Part shown: in pieces, positions 15,200 through 23,555 of the stretch
Position numbering within the stretch: the first letter of the stretch is position 1
How the letters are laid out: every line of letters begins with the position of its first letter
Source: Clostridia bacterium
GTDB taxonomy: Bacteria > Bacillota_A > Clostridia > Oscillospirales > CAG-272
DNA length: 38,482 bases
Assembly: GCA_017936125.1 (NCBI GenBank)
Contig: JAGBGE010000033.1
Span: 1-38,482 of the forward strand
Direction: 5' to 3'
Made by a program: the position numbers and the translations under genes
The notes under the pieces: generated by a model
Database searches by the model: none
What the model saw: only the letters and a program-made list of their open reading frames with translations
Told to the model about the DNA's origin: nothing

Positions 15200-16099
15200 T
15201 TACAAATTTATGTAAAATTCGGTAAATTTCTCGCTTCGCTCACAGATTTGCATCTGTTTTTCAAAGAGAGCGAGCGAGGCTTCATTTTCGTTCAATACGC
15301 GAGCGTGAAGAATGATTATACCAATATCCCTCGCAATTCTTATAAGCAAGGAGAGCGCAATCGTGCCAAATCCCCTGCCCTGATATTCGGGCAGAAGTCT
15401 TATAGCGCATTCGGCGCCGCCTCGAAGGTCGGGGGCGTAAATCACAGCCTCGCCAATGAAGCTATCACGGTATCTCACGGCAAGCGAGAGCGCAGCGCCT
15501 CTTGCCAGCTCGCCCTCGGCTACACGCAGAAAATCCGCGCCCTCCGCGTCAGGCATATCGGCAGAATAATCGTATCCCCAATATTTGTTGACCGCTTTAT
15601 CGCGAGCGAGTCTTGCGTACTCCTCGCAGTCGGAATCACGTAGCGCGGAAAGGCTGATTTCACCCTCGCTCTCGCTCGGAATCGCCTCCAGCATTCCTAT
15701 CTCGCTCTGTACTATGACGGTGCAGGAGTCGCGCTCCGCGTCAAGCTCCAGAGCCTCCGCATAGCTGAATGCCGCCATAAGCGAGCCCAGCTCCTCAGAC
15801 GGAACGTCGAGGAAAATAAGCGGAACTTCCTCTTTTATAGTATATAGCCTTATCTCATCGACAGCCGAGAGCGTATCCGCCCCGTCGTGAAGCGGGATTG
15901 GATAGATGAAAAGGTATTCGTCGTCGAATATGCGTATCAGCATACAGCCGTGAGCCGCAGCTACCGCAATCTCTGATTCGCAATAAAACGAGAAGAAAAT
16001 ATCTCCAATTTCTTCAATATCCGCCTCGGGAATGGCAGCGAGAATGTCATTCGTGATTTCCCTCTCGGTGTCCTCCGTCAGAATCCTGAAGCTTATCAT
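15200..16099 (-). CDS. GNAT-family N-acetyltransferase
   Basis: A 299-residue protein. The C-terminal part (about residues 155-299) is a GNAT fold with the acetyl-CoA loop QGRGFGT after a strand ending in RLLPEY, and the closing HARVLNENEASLALFEK typical of RimI-like members. The N-terminal 150 residues are acidic with no family I can name; they may be a second, degenerate GNAT-like domain. The substrate is unknown. It begins 12 bases after the histidine kinase gene and precedes the GTPase-NYN gene by 35 bases, so it belongs to the same cluster. RimI-like enzymes often modify ribosomal proteins, a possible but unproved link to the ribosome-targeting neighbour. Confidence 0.82.
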   Translation of the reverse strand: MISFRILTEDTEREITNDILAAIPEADIEEIGDIFFSFYCESEIAVAAAHGCMLIRIFDDEYLFIYPIPLHDGADTLSAVDEIRLYTIKEEVPLIFLDVPSEELGSLMAAFSYAEALELDAERDSCTVIVQSEIGMLEAIPSESEGEISLSALRDSDCEEYARLARDKAVNKYWGYDYSADMPDAEGADFLRVAEGELARGAALSLAVRYRDSFIGEAVIYAPDLRGGAECAIRLLPEYQGRGFGTIALSLLIRIARDIGIIILHARVLNENEASLALFEKQMQICERSEKFTEFYINL

Positions 16100-16111
16100 T
16101 CTTTAGTCCTT

Positions 16112-17485
16112 TCACTCGGAGTCCGCGCCGGGCAGCTCTACGTTGAGCACCAGAGTCGCGGTGAAATGCTCACCGTCACTCGAATACTCGAAGCTGTCTG
16201 CCACGAGCTTGGCAAGTCGCACGCAGCTCTTTAGTCCGATTCCGTTCGACTCAGCCTCGTCGGAGTAGGTGGCAATCTTGTTCCTAGCCTTGATAGTCAT
16301 CTTATTTTCGCTATACGACGTCGATATAACCACGCTCTCGCTCTTGTCAGCATATTTGCGTAAATTCGAGAAAATATTGTCAATAATTCGCATCAGCTTC
16401 TGCGCGTCGGTGCGCACGAGAGTGCCCTCGGGCATTGTAGCCGCGCCGAACTCTACCTTTACCCTATATCCGCTGTCGCGGAGCAGGAAGATATGCTCGG
16501 TGAGTATCTGCTCAATAAGCGTAAGCGCATCGTATTCCTCGAGCGTAACGTCACCGGGCGCATCGCCAAAGGCGAGCGAATACTTGAGCATATCGTCGGA
16601 AAGCTGCTTGAGTCGCATCGCGGTGTTCTCTGACGCCTCGATATAGTCTGTCATCTCCTCGTCGCAGCCCTCGTGATTTTTCATCATTTCAAGATAACCG
16701 AGAAGAATGGTAAGCGGCGTTCTTATATCGTGCGAGAGCGCGGTGATAAGCTCGGTGTTCGCCGTGCTCGCCTCCTCCGCGCTGCTCACGTTCAGTAGCA
16801 GCTTCTGCCTCATCTTCTCCACGTCGAGCGCGAGGGCAGCTATCTCGTCGTTGCCGTCGCTCTTTATCTCATAGTTCATATTTATCTGAGAAACTATGGT
16901 AACGTCGCTGCCCACTCGCTTGATACGCTTGATGATAATTCTGAAATAATTAACCAGCACCGCCGCAAGCACGAAAGCGGCAATTATTAATGCCACAACG
17001 TTGATAATGCTGTATCTCAGATTCTGCGAAAACTCGCTTATCTCAGCCACCAGCACGCCGTCGAGCGTCTTGATTTCGTAAATTCCGTTCGCCTCTGCCG
17101 CGGCAATAAGCTCCTCGCGGTTCGGCGCATTCTCGGGAATCGGCTTTATAATCTCCGCGCCCTCGCTCTCCTCGTCGTCCTCGGAGTTGTAGACGATAAC
17201 GTAGGCATAAGGGTGGCCGTTCGACCACTCGGAGATGCGGAATGAGGTCGCAAGCGTGAGCTTATGCTCGGTAACGAATGCGCGAAGCTCCTCGGCGTAC
17301 TCGTCGCGCCTCTCGGCAATCCTCTCGGGCTCGAGATAAACCTTCGTAATGTATAGAGAGCCGGAAACACGCACTATCGAGTAAGCGATAACGCCCGCGA
17401 GAATTCCTATTATTATATTGAATATAAGCCCGATATATAGCGTGTTATGCTTGATACCTAGAATTTTTTTATTACCGTCAGTCAA
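16112..17485 (-). CDS. Sensor histidine kinase
   Basis: A 457-residue class I kinase. TM1 (about 18-40), an extracytoplasmic sensor region (about 41-157) with a strongly acidic patch SEDDEESEGAE, TM2 (about 158-180), a HAMP linker (about 181-235) and the HisKA box ITALSHDIRTPLTILLGY with the phospho-acceptor His252. The ATPase domain follows with the N box IIDNIFSNLRKYAD and a G-box-like GIGLKSC. It phosphorylates the response regulator encoded just upstream, overlapping it by 8 bases. The signal is unknown. The downstream genes (GNAT, ribosomal GTPase, transporter, cardiolipin synthase) suggest envelope or antibiotic stress. Confidence 0.93.
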   Translation of the reverse strand: MTDGNKKILGIKHNTLYIGLIFNIIIGILAGVIAYSIVRVSGSLYITKVYLEPERIAERRDEYAEELRAFVTEHKLTLATSFRISEWSNGHPYAYVIVYNSEDDEESEGAEIIKPIPENAPNREELIAAAEANGIYEIKTLDGVLVAEISEFSQNLRYSIINVVALIIAAFVLAAVLVNYFRIIIKRIKRVGSDVTIVSQINMNYEIKSDGNDEIAALALDVEKMRQKLLLNVSSAEEASTANTELITALSHDIRTPLTILLGYLEMMKNHEGCDEEMTDYIEASENTAMRLKQLSDDMLKYSLAFGDAPGDVTLEEYDALTLIEQILTEHIFLLRDSGYRVKVEFGAATMPEGTLVRTDAQKLMRIIDNIFSNLRKYADKSESVVISTSYSENKMTIKARNKIATYSDEAESNGIGLKSCVRLAKLVADSFEYSSDGEHFTATLVLNVELPGADSE

Positions 17486-18170
17486 TTTGGTAGCCCTTTC
17501 CCCAAACGGTGCGGATTATCTTCGGCGACGAGGGATTTTCCTCGAGCTTTCTGCGCAGATTGAGGATATGCACCGTAATAGTGTTGTTCGACGAAGCAAG
17601 CGGCATCTCCTCCCACACCTTCTCATAAAGCTCGGCAGGGCTGACAACCTTGCCTCTGTTCTTCGCGAGATAAATGAGCAGATCCATCTCCTTGTCACGC
17701 ACGTCGATGGCTACGCCATTCCTCGAAACCTCGCGCGCCTCGGGCATCAGCACTACACCGCCCCAAAGCCTTATCTGCTCGCCCGTCTGCTCGCCCTTTG
17801 CGCTGTAGCTGTTGTAGCGGCGAGTCAAAGCCTCAACCTTCATAAGAAGCTCTCTAGAGGAGAACGGCTTGACGAGATAATCGTCACCGCCGCCCGAATA
17901 GGCAGCCTCCTTGTCCGACTCGAGCGACTTCGCCGTCAAAAACAGCACGGGAACTGCCGAGAACTCACGGATTCTGCCCGTCGCCTCGACACCGCTCATC
18001 ATAGGCATCATTATATCCATAATGCAAAGGTCGATACTCGCATCGGCGCGCACCGACTCAACCGCCGTCAAGCCGTCAGCCGCCTCAATAACCTCGTAAC
18101 CGGCATTCGTCAAAAGAAGTCTCAAAACCTTTCTTATCTCAAGCTCGTCATCAACAACAAGTACCTTCAT
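17478..18170 (-). CDS. OmpR/PhoB-family response regulator
   Basis: A 230-residue regulator. The receiver domain (1-120) has the acidic pair Asp7/Asp8, phospho-acceptor Asp52 (CIMDIMMP) and Lys103 (LVKPF). The C-terminal winged-helix Trans_reg_C domain (about 130-228) ends in HILNLRRKLEENPSSPKIIRTVWGKGYQ, the usual OmpR signature. First gene of the cluster; RBS GGAGCAGGG precedes the ATG and a consensus-like promoter lies upstream. It probably autoregulates the cluster, but I could not identify a direct-repeat operator with confidence. Confidence 0.95.
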   Translation of the reverse strand: MKVLVVDDELEIRKVLRLLLTNAGYEVIEAADGLTAVESVRADASIDLCIMDIMMPMMSGVEATGRIREFSAVPVLFLTAKSLESDKEAAYSGGGDDYLVKPFSSRELLMKVEALTRRYNSYSAKGEQTGEQIRLWGGVVLMPEAREVSRNGVAIDVRDKEMDLLIYLAKNRGKVVSPAELYEKVWEEMPLASSNNTITVHILNLRRKLEENPSSPKIIRTVWGKGYQID

Positions 18171-18242
18171 TTTCCCTGCTCCTAACTGTCAAAAATTATT
18201 CCTCGGCAGAGCCTTCACCCCCGCCTATAATTATCCATAATT

Positions 18243-18271
18243 ATTATAACATAAAATATTTTTAATTTCAA
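18243..18271 (-). promoter_or_regulatory. Promoter of the two-component/GTPase-NYN cluster
   Basis: On the minus strand TTGAAA (18266-18271), a 17-bp spacer and TATAAT (18243-18248), giving a leader of about 65 nt. No other promoter or terminator of comparable quality was seen down to 8669. Confidence 0.75.
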
Positions 18272-18320
18272 TACGCGAAATTATTAAGTATTATTTAATT
18301 ATTAAGACTAAATAGTGAAA

Positions 18321-18360
18321 AAATTAAAAAGGCCACCCCTACCTTTCGGTAGGAGTGGCC
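18321..18360 (-). terminator. Terminator of the MACPF lipoprotein gene
   Basis: On the minus strand a 13-bp stem with one G-U pair (18331-18343 with 18348-18360) around a GAAA tetraloop, followed by TTTTTAATTTTTT. Confidence 0.9.
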
Positions 18361-18375
18361 TAGTAAATTATGAAA

Positions 18376-21300
18376 TTATATTTGATTAAACCAATCTAAA
18401 AAGCTATTGTAATACGAATCATCCACAGAACCGTCTTTTCCGTCATTTCCGTTGTAGCCGTATTCACCATCATATTTTTCACCTAAATCCAACACATCGC
18501 CGCAACTTCCATATTCACCGTGTAAACCAGATTCCACATCAGCTTGCAACAATTGAGCGACACCGGAAGAATACAGAACTCCTAAGATTTTGTCTCCGCC
18601 ATCGCCGCCATGACCACCGTATCCCGAAACACTTACAGAGTTTTCACCATTTCCTTCTCCATAGGATCCGCCACCTTTGCCGCCTTTGCCACCGTTGCCT
18701 GCGACAAAGCCGTTGCCGCCATGACCGCCACAACCGCCGTGACTCCATCCGTCAGCATTGCTATCACAGACTTTTGGATTTCCTCCGTGACCGCCTTCGC
18801 CACCGTTGCCACCATTTCCATACTTCATTACCAATTCAAGGCAATCAACAGATTTTAATTTAGATATATCCATAGGTGCTCCGCCGTCTCCGCCGTCTCC
18901 ACCGAAACCTGCATCGGCTATGTCATACTTGCCTTCTTGATCTGACCCATCCGGAATATTACCGCCTTTGCCACCGCTGCCGCCATTTCCGCCTATGATT
19001 TGAAGCTTTGTATTCGAATTAATCATCGATAAAGATTGAGAGATAATAGCCATTCCGCCGTTGCCGCCATCGCCGCCGTCTCCAGCCCTAGATGTATGGC
19101 TACCCGTACTACCTTCAGCACCGTTTCCGCCGTTGCCGCCAATGACAGTTAATTCTCCGGTCATGTCAATCACAACATTTTCAGCTTTGATTCCCATTCC
19201 ACCATCTTGACCGTTTGCACCACCACTTGAGGCGTCAGCTCCGGCACCCGCAGTAATAGTCATATTTCCACTACCGGTAAGATTGACTGTATTTGTAAAG
19301 TCAGATATAATATTACCGCCGGAATATGTCGAAGCTATAGAACATTTTCCGTTAACCTCAATAGTAAGTATCATTCCATCGTCGGACTCGCTAGGACTTA
19401 TAGCAGAAGACTGATTGGTGATATAATTGAAGTTAACGAAGCGAATTATAAGCTCTTGATCTTCTGCAAAGCCTACAAGCTCTATCTTCATTTTAGTGTA
19501 TACTGCATAAGGATCTCCAATGAAGATTACTTCCTGAGTATCACCCGAAACGTTGTAAATACTGATTACCGCGTTGCCTCTTGCGGTTTCCACATCAGTT
19601 CCCATGTAGTTACGCCAATCAATGATAGCTCTCTCATGCTTTATCTCGGGGGTTGCAGCAATATCAGTGTATAGCTCGCACATATCCCAAGATGCCGTAA
19701 GAGTCAAATCTCTCGGGTTACTCGAAAGGTCGTCCACAAAGATACCATTTCCCTCATGCCAATCTACAAAGTGATTATAGTCGGGATAATTAGCATCTAT
19801 AAGATCGGAAATAGCGAGAGGTAAATCCTCTACTGTGTAGCTGCTGGGATAATTTCCGTTTTCGACAAATGTACCACCGTTAAGATCATAGACAATTTTG
19901 TATGTCAAAATTTTCCAATGCGCATACAAGGTATGAGATGCGGCAGAAGTCATTTGTGTCTGCTCCGTAATCTTAGTGCCACCTGCTTTTGCGGTATACC
20001 AGCCTAAAAATTCATAGCCTGCTCTATCGGGAGTAGGAAGCTCGCCGTAAAAACCACCGTAAGTTACCGAAATTTCATCAGGATATACACTTCCGCCGTT
20101 AGCATCAAGAGTCACGGAAATATCATTTTCTTCCCATATAGCGTAAAGAGAAATTATATCACCATTTTTCTTGCAAAGATTTATTACCTTTTCACCATCA
20201 GAATAAGTATAATTTCCGGCATCTGCTTCGGTATTCCAGCCTATGAAGGTGTAACCTGCGCGAGTGAAGGTATTTTCACTGAGCGCACTTTCTGTACCGT
20301 AATAAAATACGGAATCCTTCATATAACCACTACCGCCGTTAGCATTGTAGATTACAGTGTAGCTATTAATTTTCCATTTTGCATAAAGCACATCGTTTTC
20401 AACGAAGGTAGTGCTTGAATATACTTGATTACTATATGACTTTTCAGTATACCAACCGACAAAGTTGTATCCCGTACGGGTAGGACTAGGCATGCTTTCG
20501 CCGAGAGAATCTCCCTGTGCCAAGCGAACGTCCTCAACCGCATCACCACCGCAGCTATCAAAGGAAATAGTTATACCGCCACGTCCCCACTCAGCATAAA
20601 GTGTAATATTAGAAGTTACGGTATCGTTAAGGAAGTCGAACTTAGAAAGGCAAGCGCTATCCTCGCACCAACCCCAGAATTCATAACCGCTTTTAGCGGG
20701 TGCATTAGGCGCATCAATCTTACTGCCGTGAGGTATTCTCTGATACGAAGCAACCGAGCTACCGCCGTTTGAATTAAAGGTAACGGTATAAGTCTTAATT
20801 TCCCATTTTGCATATATGGTAGTATCAGCGGTTATCGCAGAATTAAAATCATACTTGGTGCTATATCCCGCATCCTTGTACCAGCCGACAAAGTTATATC
20901 CCTCAAGCTCGGGAGTATCGGGTGTATCAATAGCTGTATTATACTCTACGTACTGTGCGCTCTGCTTCCATCCATCAACGTTCGAAGCAAAGGATACCAT
21001 AGGATTTTTCTCCCATTTAACGTATACTGTTGTATCCTTAGTTATAGGAGTAGAAAAGTCGAAAGGCTTGCTGTAATCTTCATCAGCATACCAACCTATA
21101 AAAGTATATCCATCGCAAGAAGGAGCATCGGGCTCCGACATAGTATCATTATAATTTACGCTCACACTGTCCATTATAAGATTGTTAAGAACGCTCTGCT
21201 TGAAGGAAACAGTAGGACGATACTCTTCCCATTTTGCGTAAAGAGTAACATCCTTTTCTATCAGCATATTACCGAATTTATAGAGCGTATCTTCTTGACC

Positions 21301-23118
21301 ATCTGACGTTGTATACCAGCCTATGAATATATATCCGGGTCTTTCTGGAAGTTCAGGCTGTGCAATATGACTTCTGCAGTTTACTTTCAACTGCTCTATC
21401 TCATAACCGGGCCAGAAAGTATTGAATTCCACTATACAGGTTTTTGTGATTTTTACCTTAATTCTTTCGGTAACTCTGCCTGCAGAAAGGATAAGGTCAA
21501 TTACAGTACCGTTCTCTGCGTCGTAATCAACAACGAGCTTACCCATACTGTTGATTCTAGCAAAATCATAATCCTCAGCAAGAGCAACCGACTTATTTAC
21601 GCTAGTTGCATCCGCAGGATAAGGACTAAAGTCAATTTCGTTAACGGTACCCGAATTAACGTCATATTCACCTCTTAAATTTGCGCCCTTATCATTAACC
21701 GTAACATTCTGTATACCCTCTACAACTACCACCTCAGGAAGATCTGCAGATTTTCTGAGATCATTATAGTTGTCAAGACCGTATGCATAGAAGAATGCTT
21801 CGAGCTGCGCTGCACGATTTCCTTTTCCTTCTATCTTGAATACCTCTTTTGTCTCGGGATCAACTCTTTCATAATCCCATTCATAGATTTCCGTATCAAG
21901 CGCAGGATCAATAAGCTCCCAAATAGCTCTCAGGGAACCGGTGTCCTTGATACCTATCAAAGATGCATGGCTGTCAAGCGATTTTTCCCAATCGGCATAG
22001 TGCTTTTCAATATCCTCATCCGAATTCATACCGAAATCGCCGCCGCCTACTACCTCAAACGTGTTTTTGATATCTATGTTCTGAGATTCTGCGTAAGAAC
22101 GATAACCGCCATCAACACCGACGTTCGTTTTTCCTGCAAGATATCTTACGTCAACAGATACCTTTGCACTTACGTCATGGAAGTCTACCTGCTCTTCGCT
22201 TGTATAAAGATAGTAAGAATTTATTCTACCACCCATTACCGCACTCGTAATAAAGTGGGTTCCGTAAAGCTCAAACAGCTTGGACGGTTCCATGTTTGAA
22301 TAAAGATCCTTCTTGAAGCCATCTGTAAGCATGCTTCTGTACGAATCCATATCGCTCTGAAGAACAATATAGAACTTTTGATTATTAAATGTAATGCAGT
22401 GGAAATACTTAGATGCAGTGCTTTCCGAGCCGCCACTATACGCTGCCTCAACGTCAACGCTACCGCCTATTTTCTTCTTACCCCATGAAACGTTAACGTT
22501 AGCAGAAACGTTCCACTCCTGCATAAATTCATCTATGCTATAGCTCTCAATTTCATCAACGTACGTATTCTTCGAATCAACCTTCAAGAGCCTCTGCTTC
22601 ATAAGCTCATCGTGGTCGAAAATAGGGTTGCTCATTAATATGTACTTATCTGAGAATACAGACGATCTGATAACGTCGAAGCCGTATCCAAGGAAGGATT
22701 CATTCTTGGTCAAATCGTCAAACTCGGAATAATATCCACTTGTGCTTGCGCTACCGTCAATCAGATTTACAGTAAACGGAAGCGAATAGTCCGAGCTTTC
22801 ATAAACTGCGCCATCGCCCATCGCTCTTACCTTAAAGGTATGCTCACCGTCGGATACTCCCGCAAGAGAATATCTGTTCTCCTCGGTATAGCTCTCGTAG
22901 CCGTCAATGCTGACGAGATATCTCGTAGAATATTCTACAGGATTCCATTCAAGGTATTCTTCATTTATTCTGAGACCGCCGGGCGTGTCAAGACGTCTTG
23001 GCGGATTTTTAACAACGTCACCTAATGCACCGTTGCACGAAAAAACGAAGAGCAGTGTCGACAGTAGCATCATAATACTGAGTACTGCCGTCAATATTCT
23101 TTTTGCTGTTTGTTTCAT
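18376..23118 (-). CDS. MACPF-domain lipoprotein with InlB-type B repeats and a glycine-rich tail
   Basis: A 1580-residue secreted lipoprotein. The signal peptide (1-27) ends in a lipobox-like FVFS-Cys28. Residues about 40-118 resemble a fibronectin type III domain. A MACPF/perforin domain follows (about 137-460) with LGYGFDV near its start and the hallmark YGTHF-x6-GG at 285-297. MACPF proteins oligomerise into membrane pores; in gut Bacteroides they act as antibacterial toxins. Seven to eight B repeats of about 70 residues (about 560-1140), each with a GY-F-GW-Y...DTT-YAKW pattern, follow and likely form a rod or adhesion stalk. Residues about 1290-1515 are packed with GGX triplets. RBS AAGGAG. 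The DNA is more AT-rich than neighbouring genes, hinting at transfer. The target is unknown. Confidence 0.85.
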   Translation of the reverse strand: MKQTAKRILTAVLSIMMLLSTLLFVFSCNGALGDVVKNPPRRLDTPGGLRINEEYLEWNPVEYSTRYLVSIDGYESYTEENRYSLAGVSDGEHTFKVRAMGDGAVYESSDYSLPFTVNLIDGSASTSGYYSEFDDLTKNESFLGYGFDVIRSSVFSDKYILMSNPIFDHDELMKQRLLKVDSKNTYVDEIESYSIDEFMQEWNVSANVNVSWGKKKIGGSVDVEAAYSGGSESTASKYFHCITFNNQKFYIVLQSDMDSYRSMLTDGFKKDLYSNMEPSKLFELYGTHFITSAVMGGRINSYYLYTSEEQVDFHDVSAKVSVDVRYLAGKTNVGVDGGYRSYAESQNIDIKNTFEVVGGGDFGMNSDEDIEKHYADWEKSLDSHASLIGIKDTGSLRAIWELIDPALDTEIYEWDYERVDPETKEVFKIEGKGNRAAQLEAFFYAYGLDNYNDLRKSADLPEVVVVEGIQNVTVNDKGANLRGEYDVNSGTVNEIDFSPYPADATSVNKSVALAEDYDFARINSMGKLVVDYDAENGTVIDLILSAGRVTERIKVKITKTCIVEFNTFWPGYEIEQLKVNCRSHIAQPELPERPGYIFIGWYTTSDGQEDTLYKFGNMLIEKDVTLYAKWEEYRPTVSFKQSVLNNLIMDSVSVNYNDTMSEPDAPSCDGYTFIGWYADEDYSKPFDFSTPITKDTTVYVKWEKNPMVSFASNVDGWKQSAQYVEYNTAIDTPDTPELEGYNFVGWYKDAGYSTKYDFNSAITADTTIYAKWEIKTYTVTFNSNGGSSVASYQRIPHGSKIDAPNAPAKSGYEFWGWCEDSACLSKFDFLNDTVTSNITLYAEWGRGGITISFDSCGGDAVEDVRLAQGDSLGESMPSPTRTGYNFVGWYTEKSYSNQVYSSTTFVENDVLYAKWKINSYTVIYNANGGSGYMKDSVFYYGTESALSENTFTRAGYTFIGWNTEADAGNYTYSDGEKVINLCKKNGDIISLYAIWEENDISVTLDANGGSVYPDEISVTYGGFYGELPTPDRAGYEFLGWYTAKAGGTKITEQTQMTSAASHTLYAHWKILTYKIVYDLNGGTFVENGNYPSSYTVEDLPLAISDLIDANYPDYNHFVDWHEGNGIFVDDLSSNPRDLTLTASWDMCELYTDIAATPEIKHERAIIDWRNYMGTDVETARGNAVISIYNVSGDTQEVIFIGDPYAVYTKMKIELVGFAEDQELIIRFVNFNYITNQSSAISPSESDDGMILTIEVNGKCSIASTYSGGNIISDFTNTVNLTGSGNMTITAGAGADASSGGANGQDGGMGIKAENVVIDMTGELTVIGGNGGNGAEGSTGSHTSRAGDGGDGGNGGMAIISQSLSMINSNTKLQIIGGNGGSGGKGGNIPDGSDQEGKYDIADAGFGGDGGDGGAPMDISKLKSVDCLELVMKYGNGGNGGEGGHGGNPKVCDSNADGWSHGGCGGHGGNGFVAGNGGKGGKGGGSYGEGNGENSVSVSGYGGHGGDGGDKILGVLYSSGVAQLLQADVESGLHGEYGSCGDVLDLGEKYDGEYGYNGNDGKDGSVDDSYYNSFLDWFNQI

Positions 23119-23153
23119 TTTCTTTCTCCTTTATAATTTATTAGGATAACAAT

Positions 23154-23182
23154 ATTATAGTACAAATATTTACTAAAGTCAA
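23154..23182 (-). promoter_or_regulatory. Promoter of the MACPF lipoprotein gene
   Basis: On the minus strand TTGACT (23177-23182), a 17-bp spacer and TATAAT (23154-23159). The -35 region lies inside a perfect palindrome (23169-23189). Its surrounding 19 bp are identical to those at the LRR lipoprotein promoter. Confidence 0.85.
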
Positions 23183-23189
23183 TAGTAAA
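23169..23189. promoter_or_regulatory. Palindromic operator candidate between the divergent XRE and MACPF genes
   Basis: TTTACTA-AAGTCAA-TAGTAAA: two perfect 7-bp arms with a 7-bp centre, 21 bp in total. It covers the -35 box of the MACPF promoter. A further half-site TTTACT follows at 23194-23199, just upstream of the XRE -10 box. The adjacent XRE protein is the obvious candidate to bind it. Confidence 0.7.
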
Positions 23190-23197
23190 TTTATTTA

Positions 23198-23208
23198 CTT
23201 GCTATAAT
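23198..23208 (+). promoter_or_regulatory. Extended -10 of the XRE regulator gene
   Basis: TGC-TATAAT (23200-23208), a good extended -10. No convincing -35 at 17 bp; the spacing region is occupied by the palindromic operator, consistent with autoregulation. Transcription would start near 23215. Confidence 0.65.
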
Positions 23209-23247
23209 AGATATATGCTACAAAATAAATATGGGAAAGAAGTGCTT

Positions 23248-23457
23248 ATGAAGGCTTATATCAAGCGGATGCGAGATTTGCGCGAGGATCACGATAAGAC
23301 GCAGCAGCAAATAGCCGACGTTCTCGGAACGTCGCAGACTATGTACGCGCGATACGAACGCGGGGCAAATGAATTGCCTATTCATCATCTCGTCACGCTT
23401 TGCAGATTCTATAACGTAAGCGCTGACTACATTCTTGGGCTTTCCGATAAACAGTAA
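23248..23457 (+). CDS. XRE-family helix-turn-helix regulator
   Basis: A 69-residue single-domain repressor of the lambda Cro/XRE type: MKAYIKRMRDLREDHDKTQQ opens the five-helix fold. TQQQIADVLGTSQTMYARYE is the helix-turn-helix and YNVSADYILGLSD the conserved closing segment. I chose the ATG at 23248 because the first in-frame ATG (23215) coincides with the expected transcription start. The RBS before 23248 (GGGAAAG) is modest. It is divergently transcribed from the MACPF gene across a shared promoter region with a palindromic operator, so it likely controls that gene and itself. It may also control the LRR gene downstream, which shares the promoter sequence. Confidence 0.88.
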   Translation: MKAYIKRMRDLREDHDKTQQQIADVLGTSQTMYARYERGANELPIHHLVTLCRFYNVSADYILGLSDKQ

Positions 23458-23471
23458 TCGCATTGAATAAT

Positions 23472-23505
23472 AAAAAAGAGAACGGTTTGAGCCGTTCTCT
23501 TTTTT
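23472..23505. terminator. Bidirectional terminator between XRE and LRR genes
   Basis: A perfect 14-bp stem (23472-23485 with 23492-23505), a 6-nt loop and T6 tracts on both strands. It serves the convergent XRE (+) and LRR lipoprotein (-) genes. Confidence 0.92.
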
Positions 23506-23555
23506 ATGCTATTTTTAGAAAAATGTCGGTGTTTTGACAATTTTTCTTTACATTT

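Noticed and set aside
18580..19250. Low-complexity glycine-rich DNA as an assembly artefact
   Set aside because: The frame stays open, the GGX units are non-identical, and hydrophobic strands alternate regularly, which points to a real domain.
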